DNA of 13,230 bases from contig PBDC01000018.1 in NCBI GenBank assembly GCA_002717185.1, forward strand, positions 59,617-72,846, in the 5' to 3' direction. This DNA comes from Rhodospirillaceae bacterium (lineage in GTDB: Bacteria > Pseudomonadota > Alphaproteobacteria > UBA8366 > GCA-2717185). Positions 7,906-13,230 of this stretch are shown here, one piece after another; the first letter of the stretch is position 1, and each line of letters starts with the position of its first letter. The position numbers were made by a program, and so were the translations under genes. A model generated the notes under the pieces. It searched no databases and had not been told where the DNA came from. It saw nothing but the letters and a program-made list of their open reading frames with translations.

Positions 7906-9824
7906 GATTGTCGTTTGTCGGATTTGCTTTGACCTTTGCGGTTTTGAGCGGACCGGCACAGACGATGAAATTTGTCGAGACTCCTTCGCTCCAACCTATG
8001 GTGAAGGAAGGCAAGCTCCCTCCTGTCGATCAACGCCTGCCGGCGGAGCCCTACATCTCCTTGCTAGAAGAGAGTGGACGGAAAGTCGGGCGGCATGGTG
8101 GCACCCTCAATACTCTAATGGCCCGTTCGAAGGACGTGCGGTTGATGGTCGTCTACGGCTATGCGCGGCTGGTCAAGTTCAACCGCAAACTTGAACTGGA
8201 ACCCGATATCCTGAAGAAGATCGATGTCGAAAAAGGGCGAATCTTCACATTTTATTTGCGGCGCGGACACAGATGGTCGGACGGTCATCCCTTCACGACG
8301 GAAGATTTTCGCTATTATTGGGAAGATGTCGCCAACCATGACATGCTGGCGCCTACGGGACCGCCGAAGACACTACGGGTCGAGGGCGAGTTGCCCAAGG
8401 TCACGATCATCGACAAATTCACGATCCGTTACACTTGGTCGAAGCCGAATCCTTCCTTCCTTCCTTCGCTCGCAGGGGCGCGACCGTTCTACATCTATCG
8501 GCCGGCACACTATCTGCCCAAATATCACGCGCGCTATAAGGATGCGGCCAAGTTAAACGCCAAGGCTAAGAAGAAAGGACAACGTAACTGGGCTGCACTG
8601 CACAACAAGTACGACCATCAATACAAAAACAAAAACATCAAGCTGCCGACACTGCAGCCTTGGAAGAACACGACCAAGGGGCCGGCAGAACGGTTCGTGT
8701 TCAAGCGCAACCCGTTTTACCACAAGGTCGATAGCGAGGGTCGTCAACTGCCCTACATTGACCAGGTCAATCTCCGAATCGCCAACAGTAAGGTTATCCC
8801 GGCTCAAGTCGGTACCGGACAGTCTGACCTGCAGGCTCGGTACTTGCGCTTCGACAATTTCACCTTCCTAAAACGTAACGAGCAAAAAAGCGGCTACAAC
8901 ACCTATTTGTGGCGCATCGCTAAGGGGTCGCACATGACCCTGTTTCCGAACATGAATACCAACGATCCGGTGTGGCGCAAGATGCTGCGTGATGTCCGTT
9001 TCCGACGCGCCTTGTCGCTTGGCATAAACCGGCATGAGTTGAACCAGGTGATCTATTTTGGACTGGCACTGGAAGCGCAGAACACGGTCTTGCCTAACAG
9101 CCCGTTGTTTCGCAGGCACTACCAGAAAGCTTGGTCTCGCTTTGATCCGAAGACCGCAAACAAGCTACTTGACGAACTCGGATTGGATAAGCGCGACGAT
9201 CGCGACATTCGCCTTATGCCAGATGGTCGACCGCTTGAGATCATTGTCGAATCGACCGGTGAAAGCACTGAGGAAGCCGATGTACTGGAACTGATCACCG
9301 ACAGCTGGCGGCAGATCGGTATTAAGTTGCACACTAAACCGTCGCAACGCGAGGTGATGCGCAACCGTATCTACGCGGGCGAGACGGTCATGTCGATTTC
9401 ATCCGGTCTGGAAAACGGTGTGCCGAGCGCAGACATGGATCCGAAAGGCCTGGCACCGACGGCTCAGGTTCAGTACCAGTGGCCAAAGTGGGGTCAGCAC
9501 TACGAATCGATCGGTCGTATGGGACAGACGATCGATATGCCGCAACCGAGAAAGCTAATGGCACTGCATAATAAATGGCTGTCAGCGATATCGTCCAATA
9601 CCCGCAAGAAGATCTGGCACGAGATGCTGGAAATCAACGCCGATCAGGTCTACACGATAGGCCTGATTTCTGGTGTGTTGCAGCCCGTCGTCGTGCGTAA
9701 AACCCTGCGCAATGTGCCTGAAGAAGGCATCTACAACTGGGATCCCGGTGCGCATTTCGGACTATACGAGCCTGATTGCTTCTGGTTCGCTGACGGCCTA
9801 GCGGACAAGACAGTGAAAAAGTAG
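7902..9824 (+). CDS. Periplasmic substrate-binding protein of ABC importer (SBP_bac_5 family, long form)
   Basis: This 640-residue protein belongs to the extracellular solute-binding family 5. A short Sec-type signal is seen ([21 protein letters not shown], residues 1-21; one arginine, a hydrophobic core, probable cleavage near residue 21). Family landmarks follow: KLPPVDQRLP (38-47), FYLRRGHRWSDGHPFTTEDF (117-136, the family's signature strand-loop), PAHYLPKYH (201-209), FKRNPFYHKVDSEGRQLPYID (267-287), and VRFRRALSLGINRHELNQVI (365-384). At 640 residues it is longer than classic DppA/OppA (about 535-545) and fits the long subfamily often found with YejF-like ATPases. Family 5 proteins bind peptides, but others bind oligosaccharides, nickel or opines, so substrate is open. 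A lysine-rich stretch (211-247) and a CCTT tetranucleotide repeat lie inside. It starts in an ATGA overlap and is followed by a 21-base gap. Confidence 0.93.
   Translation: MRLSFVGFALTFAVLSGPAQTMKFVETPSLQPMVKEGKLPPVDQRLPAEPYISLLEESGRKVGRHGGTLNTLMARSKDVRLMVVYGYARLVKFNRKLELEPDILKKIDVEKGRIFTFYLRRGHRWSDGHPFTTEDFRYYWEDVANHDMLAPTGPPKTLRVEGELPKVTIIDKFTIRYTWSKPNPSFLPSLAGARPFYIYRPAHYLPKYHARYKDAAKLNAKAKKKGQRNWAALHNKYDHQYKNKNIKLPTLQPWKNTTKGPAERFVFKRNPFYHKVDSEGRQLPYIDQVNLRIANSKVIPAQVGTGQSDLQARYLRFDNFTFLKRNEQKSGYNTYLWRIAKGSHMTLFPNMNTNDPVWRKMLRDVRFRRALSLGINRHELNQVIYFGLALEAQNTVLPNSPLFRRHYQKAWSRFDPKTANKLLDELGLDKRDDRDIRLMPDGRPLEIIVESTGESTEEADVLELITDSWRQIGIKLHTKPSQREVMRNRIYAGETVMSISSGLENGVPSADMDPKGLAPTAQVQYQWPKWGQHYESIGRMGQTIDMPQPRKLMALHNKWLSAISSNTRKKIWHEMLEINADQVYTIGLISGVLQPVVVRKTLRNVPEEGIYNWDPGAHFGLYEPDCFWFADGLADKTVKK
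8451..8466 (+). repeat. CCTT tetranucleotide repeat, four units
   Basis: Four perfect tandem copies of CCTT lie in the binding-protein gene and encode P184-S-F-L-P-S189. Because the unit is four bases, gain or loss of one copy would shift the frame. Four copies is short for an active phase-variation tract, so it may be chance. Confidence 0.9.
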
Positions 9825-9832
9825 AAGACGCG

Positions 9833-9837
9833 AAGGA
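9833..9837 (+). promoter_or_regulatory. Shine-Dalgarno sequence of the first permease gene
   Basis: AAGGA lies 8 bases before ATG 9846 in the 21-base gap after the binding-protein gene. It is the clearest ribosome-binding site in the operon, where most other starts overlap the preceding stop. It fixes the permease start and suggests independent initiation here. The bases GGAA-CGC-TTCC (9835-9845) could fold into a small 4-base-pair hairpin over part of it. Confidence 0.7.
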
Positions 9838-9845
9838 ACGCTTCC

Positions 9846-10844
9846 ATGCTCGGCTACGTAACCCGCAGAATTCTGGTGATGATTCCAACGCTGATCGTAA
9901 TCAGTGCACTGGTCTTTATCATCATCCAGCTGCCGCCTGGCGATTATTTCACAACGTATATGAATGAGTTGCAGAGCCAGGGTGAAGCGGTCGATCCGGC
10001 GAAGCTAGAGTTCATCAAGCAGCAATACGGGTTCGACAAACCGATGATCGAACAGTATTTCGCCTGGTTGACCGGCATGCTGCAGGGCGATTTTGGCTAT
10101 TCCTTCGAATTTAGCAGACCGGTGTCCGAAGTGGTCGGCGACCGATTATGGCTCAGTTTCGTCGTCTCCTTTACGACCATCCTCTTTACCTGGATAGTTG
10201 CCTTCCCAATTGGCGTCTATTCTGCCGTTCGGCAATACTCTATCGGCGACTATACGCTTACCTTTTTTGGCTTCCTGGGGCTGGCAACGCCGAACTTCCT
10301 GCTCGCGCTCGTTCTGCAATATGCCGCGTATATCTGGTTCGATACATCGATCGGCGGCTTAATGGACCCGAAATTCATTGATCAGGGTTGGACCCTGGAA
10401 AAGACTTTGTCGATTCTCGAGCATCTCTGGATCCCGGTAATCGTCATCGGCACCTCTGGTACGGCTGGTATGATCCGGCGGTTGCGCGCCAACCTGCTGG
10501 ACGAGTTGCATAAGCAGTATGTCGTCACCGCGCGCGCCAAAGGGCTGCCGCCCGGTAAGGCATTGGTAAAATATCCATTGCGCATGGCGTTGAACCCGTT
10601 CATCGCCGATATCGGCAACCTGCTACCTGAAGTAATTTCCGGCGCGGCTATCGTATCTATCGTGTTGTCGCTGCCGACAACGGGCCCGATGCTGCTGAAT
10701 GCCCTGCAGAGCCAGGACATGTACCTGGCAGGATCTTTCTTGATGTTCCTGGCAACGCTGACTGTTATCGGCACACTGCTTTCGGACCTGGCACTCGGCA
10801 TGCTTGATCCGAGGATCCGACTTGGCGAGGGGAGTGCGAAATGA
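9846..10844 (+). CDS. ABC transporter permease, DppB/OppB type
   Basis: This 332-residue inner-membrane protein begins MLGYVTRRILVMIPTLIVIS, the standard opening of DppB-type permeases with the first helix at about 9-28. A periplasmic segment follows (QLPPGDYFTTYMNELQSQG and YGFDKPMIEQYFAWLTGMLQGDFGYSF, to about 87), then five more hydrophobic segments (about 103-126, 136-162, 194-208, 260-280, 293-318). The cytoplasmic EAA loop that contacts the ATPase is visible as VVTARAKGLPPGKALVKYPLRMALNP (about 226-251). With the second permease it forms the channel. The family motif 'GDYFTTYM' after the first helix is of the form found in the long-SBP subfamily. ATG 9846 has a good ribosome-binding site. 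It ends in an ATGA overlap with the next permease gene, so the two subunits should be made in equal amounts. Confidence 0.95.
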   Translation: MLGYVTRRILVMIPTLIVISALVFIIIQLPPGDYFTTYMNELQSQGEAVDPAKLEFIKQQYGFDKPMIEQYFAWLTGMLQGDFGYSFEFSRPVSEVVGDRLWLSFVVSFTTILFTWIVAFPIGVYSAVRQYSIGDYTLTFFGFLGLATPNFLLALVLQYAAYIWFDTSIGGLMDPKFIDQGWTLEKTLSILEHLWIPVIVIGTSGTAGMIRRLRANLLDELHKQYVVTARAKGLPPGKALVKYPLRMALNPFIADIGNLLPEVISGAAIVSIVLSLPTTGPMLLNALQSQDMYLAGSFLMFLATLTVIGTLLSDLALGMLDPRIRLGEGSAK

Positions 10845-12013
10845 GCGAAGTCCCCATGGAACACTACGTCAATAAATCTGATTTCGATCCGAACCGGCTC
10901 ATCAAACTGACGCCGGAGCAGGAACGCTACTACATGGCTTCGCAATGGCAGCTCATGTGGTGGAAGTTGAAACGGCATAGGCTTGCGGTGATCAGCGGCG
11001 GGTTTCTCCTGCTGATCTATTTCTCGATCCTCATCAGCGAGGTTATCGCGCCCTATAACCTGCATGAACGGCACACGGATTATCTCTACGCTCCGCCGCA
11101 ATCCGTGCATTTGTTCCACGACGGGGAGTTCAAAGGACCTTTCGTCTACGGTATGAAGCGAAATCTGAATATGGAGCTGCTTCAATGGGTCTATGAGGAA
11201 GACAGGTCGAAGATAAACAAAATTCGTTTCTTCTGTGTTAGTGGTGACTACAGCGGCGCAACTTACGAATTCTGGGGCTTGTTCGAGGGCAGCTTCCATT
11301 TGATCTGCCCGGCGATGGATGGCGAACTGTTTCTATTCGGGACTGACAGGTTGGGGCGCGATGTATTCAGCCGGGTCTCCTACGGTGCCCGAATATCGCT
11401 GACTGTTGGGCTGATCGGTATCACAATCAGCTTCATCATGGGCATCACGATCGGTGGCCTAGCAGGGTATTACGGCGGCTTCGTCGACGGCGTCGTGCAG
11501 CGAATCATCGAGATTATTCGCTCCTTCCCATCGCTCCCGTTGTGGATGGCGCTATCGGCGATTTTGCCGGTGACCTGGAGCCCTATTCTCGTCTTCGCCG
11601 GCATCACCGTCATCCTTGGTATGCTTGACTGGCCGGGGTTGGCGCGAGCCGTTCGATCGAAACTTTTGGCCTTGCGCGAGGAGGATTTCTGTACCGCTGC
11701 CCAGCTTATGGGGGCCAAACCGAGCCGTATCATCGGCCGGCATCTGATGCCGAGTTTCATGAGTCATCTGATCGCCTCGGCGACCCTGTCCATCCCGAGT
11801 ATGATTCTCGGCGAGACGGCCTTGAGCTTTCTGGGGCTCGGCCTGCGGCCGCCGATCACCAGCTGGGGCGTGCTGTTGAACGAAGCGCAGAATATTAACG
11901 TGGTGGCGTTGTATCCCTGGCTGATTTTGCCGGTTGTACCGGTTGTGCTGGTGGTCCTGGCATTTCAATTTCTTGGCGATGGTCTGCGTGACGCGGCCGA
12001 CCCGTACAAATAA
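10841..12013 (+). CDS. ABC transporter permease, DppC/OppC type with long periplasmic insert
   Basis: This 390-residue inner-membrane protein is a DppC-type permease. A cytoplasmic N-terminus contains the OppC-type entry WQLMWWKLKRHRLAVISGGF (36-55) into helix 1 (about 48-70). Next is a periplasmic insert of about 97 residues (about 72-168), much longer than in DppC, ending at the conserved LFLFGTDRLGRDVFSRVSYGARISL (163-187). The insert carries two cysteines, C132 and C156. Five further helices follow, with the EAA loop EEDFCTAAQLMGAKPSRIIGRHLMPS (280-305) for ATPase contact and the closing motif FLGDGLRDAADPYK (377-390). From memory, long inserts of this type (with FVYG-, RFF- and FWGLF-like blocks) occur in permeases paired with long family-5 binding proteins and could form a docking surface for them. 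It is the last plus-strand gene; its stop lies six bases from the stop of the convergent cyclase gene. Confidence 0.95.
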   Translation: MSEVPMEHYVNKSDFDPNRLIKLTPEQERYYMASQWQLMWWKLKRHRLAVISGGFLLLIYFSILISEVIAPYNLHERHTDYLYAPPQSVHLFHDGEFKGPFVYGMKRNLNMELLQWVYEEDRSKINKIRFFCVSGDYSGATYEFWGLFEGSFHLICPAMDGELFLFGTDRLGRDVFSRVSYGARISLTVGLIGITISFIMGITIGGLAGYYGGFVDGVVQRIIEIIRSFPSLPLWMALSAILPVTWSPILVFAGITVILGMLDWPGLARAVRSKLLALREEDFCTAAQLMGAKPSRIIGRHLMPSFMSHLIASATLSIPSMILGETALSFLGLGLRPPITSWGVLLNEAQNINVVALYPWLILPVVPVVLVVLAFQFLGDGLRDAADPYK

Positions 12014-12019
12014 ATTGTT

Positions 12020-13230
12020 CTAGCGCGACGCTATCACCACGAGATCGAGGCCGGTTGGAACACCTTCGACCGTGGCCGTGGCAATGCGCTCCCGAGTTGA
12101 GGGTGCTTGGTACCCCTGCCGTTCTGCCAGGTCGAAGGCTTCGCACGTGGTCAGCGCCCGTGACATCGCCGTCCGGTTATGCTTCTCTAGTTTGGCGCAA
12201 AGATTCACTGGGTCGCCGATCACCGTATACTCCAGACGTGTTTCGTCGCCTACCGCGCCGAAGATGATCCGCCCGGTGACTACTGCCATGCCGATCGAAA
12301 TTGGCGGTAGGCCGATGGTGGAGCGGTCCATGTTCCAGGCGTCCGCCGCATTGACCAGCGCATCGACTGTGCGCATCGCGTCGGCGGCGTAGCTCTCGCT
12401 GGATAGTACCGCACCGAAGGTCGCCAGGATGCCATCACCCAAGAATTTATCAATATTTCCGCCGCCCTCCTGGATGATTGGAACCATGCGCGACTCGTAT
12501 TCGTGCAGTAGTTGAATCAGGTTCGTAGGATCCATTTCGTTTGCCATCGCGGTAAAACCGCGTATGTCCACGTTAAGGATAGCCGCCTCGCGCGCCTCGC
12601 CCTGTCCAGGCTGGATCTGTTGATCGGAATGAGTAATCTTCGACGCGATTTCGGGCGAGAAGAAGCGCGCCAGGTCGGCCGCTGCTGCGGCCTCAATCAC
12701 TGACCGTTCCAGCAGTTCACGCGCGCGAACCAGCGCCAGGCAAAGAATTCCAGTGACCATTAGTATCGAAATGACTTTGTCAAATTCTGCACCGAGCAAA
12801 ATCGCGTTGGACGTCATGTAGGCGATATAGTTGCGTGTGATCATATTTTCTTGCGGATCTATCGATACGACGTAGAAGACCAGCGCTAGCCATCCCAGTG
12901 CGGAAACCAGTCCGGCCAGCAGCACATAACGGGCTTCAAACCGGATCGCCCGCAAGGCGATGAAAATAAAAACGTAAAGAAGAGTCGGGGCCTTCAGATA
13001 GAAAGATGCCGGCTGATCGTATTGGATGTGGAAGCTCCAAATTAGCATCATCAACAAGGCCAGATCGGCCGCGACTGACAGTGCCAGGAACCAGGCTGGT
13101 AGCCGTATCTGATAAGCCAACCAAACCCGCAGTACGGAAAAAGCGAAATAGGCGACAAGCGACATGCCGACTGGCGTCATCCATGGTTCTATGTCGGAAG
13201 TTTTTGGTGAAATTGCGTAAAGAATTCCGA
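12020..13230 (-). CDS. Membrane-anchored class III adenylate/guanylate cyclase, N-terminus cut by window
   Basis: The minus-strand frame stays open from the window edge (last full codon 13226-13228) to TAG at 12022-12020. ATG 13180 is possible (386 residues), but the 16 codons upstream read through as plausible protein (GILYAISP...), so I treat the gene as partial; numbering here is from ATG 13180. About five hydrophobic segments (3-23, 31-52, 64-79, 86-106, 120-150) precede a short helical linker and the SPEIASKI segment (175-182). The cyclase domain follows: D205 in NVDIRGFT and D249 in KFLGDGILATFG bind metal; K245 and T319 sit at the base-selecting positions, the Lys/Thr pair of class IIIb adenylate cyclases. 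The transition-state pair is N326 and K330 where Arg is usual. It probably makes cAMP from ATP in response to a membrane signal. No operator is visible; the promoter is outside the window. Confidence 0.88.
   Translation of the reverse strand, partial: GILYAISPKTSDIEPWMTPVGMSLVAYFAFSVLRVWLAYQIRLPAWFLALSVAADLALLMMLIWSFHIQYDQPASFYLKAPTLLYVFIFIALRAIRFEARYVLLAGLVSALGWLALVFYVVSIDPQENMITRNYIAYMTSNAILLGAEFDKVISILMVTGILCLALVRARELLERSVIEAAAAADLARFFSPEIASKITHSDQQIQPGQGEAREAAILNVDIRGFTAMANEMDPTNLIQLLHEYESRMVPIIQEGGGNIDKFLGDGILATFGAVLSSESYAADAMRTVDALVNAADAWNMDRSTIGLPPISIGMAVVTGRIIFGAVGDETRLEYTVIGDPVNLCAKLEKHNRTAMSRALTTCEAFDLAERQGYQAPSTRERIATATVEGVPTGLDLVVIASR

Noticed and set aside
10382..11299. Minus-strand open frame of 305 codons across the junction of the two permease genes
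   Set aside because: It lies opposite two confidently identified permeases, has no recognisable domain, and its length is explained by codon bias in the sense genes.
12021..12033. Inverted repeat TAGCG-CGA-CGCTA at the cyclase stop as a terminator
   Set aside because: The stem is only five base pairs. There is no T-run on the plus strand, and on the minus strand the following bases (GAACAATTTATTT) are only loosely T-rich, so it does not meet the usual pattern of an intrinsic terminator.

Overview
The window reads as a stretch of an alphaproteobacterial chromosome, possibly Rhodospirillales-like. This rests on the moderately GC-rich composition, the style of the oligopeptide-type ABC genes and the membrane-anchored class III cyclase; no rRNA or marker gene is present, so the placement is an inference. 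Genes cover almost every base. There is no gene-free stretch over 300 bases, and I saw no tRNA, rRNA, CRISPR array, insertion sequence or riboswitch.

Positions 1-12013 are one plus-strand gene train whose promoter lies upstream of the window. The first half (1-5516) makes or modifies a glycan. In order it holds the C-terminal half of a MurG-fold glycosyltransferase, two GT4-type glycosyltransferases, a histidine (phosphoglycerate-mutase-like) phosphatase, a second MurG-fold glycosyltransferase and a NodB-type polysaccharide deacetylase. A small protein with two membrane helices and a possible PH-like domain (5513-6016) bridges to the second half.

The second half (6013-12013) is a complete peptide/oligosaccharide-type ABC importer: a double ATPase in one chain, a large periplasmic binding protein and two inner-membrane permeases. 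Six junctions are exact 4-base ATGA stop/start overlaps, another is a TGATG (or GTGA) overlap, and the remaining gaps are 5, 22 and 21 bases. The two halves are therefore almost certainly co-transcribed and largely translationally coupled.

A membrane-anchored adenylate/guanylate cyclase of class III lies on the minus strand (12020-13230). It converges on the last permease with six bases between the stop codons, and its N-terminus is cut by the window edge.

Working idea (inference): the operon encodes an uncharacterised pathway in which cytoplasmic enzymes build, dephosphorylate and de-N-acetylate a small glycoconjugate, while a dedicated importer takes up a related oligosaccharide, glycopeptide or peptide. 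No flippase, polymerase or exporter is visible here; one could lie upstream.
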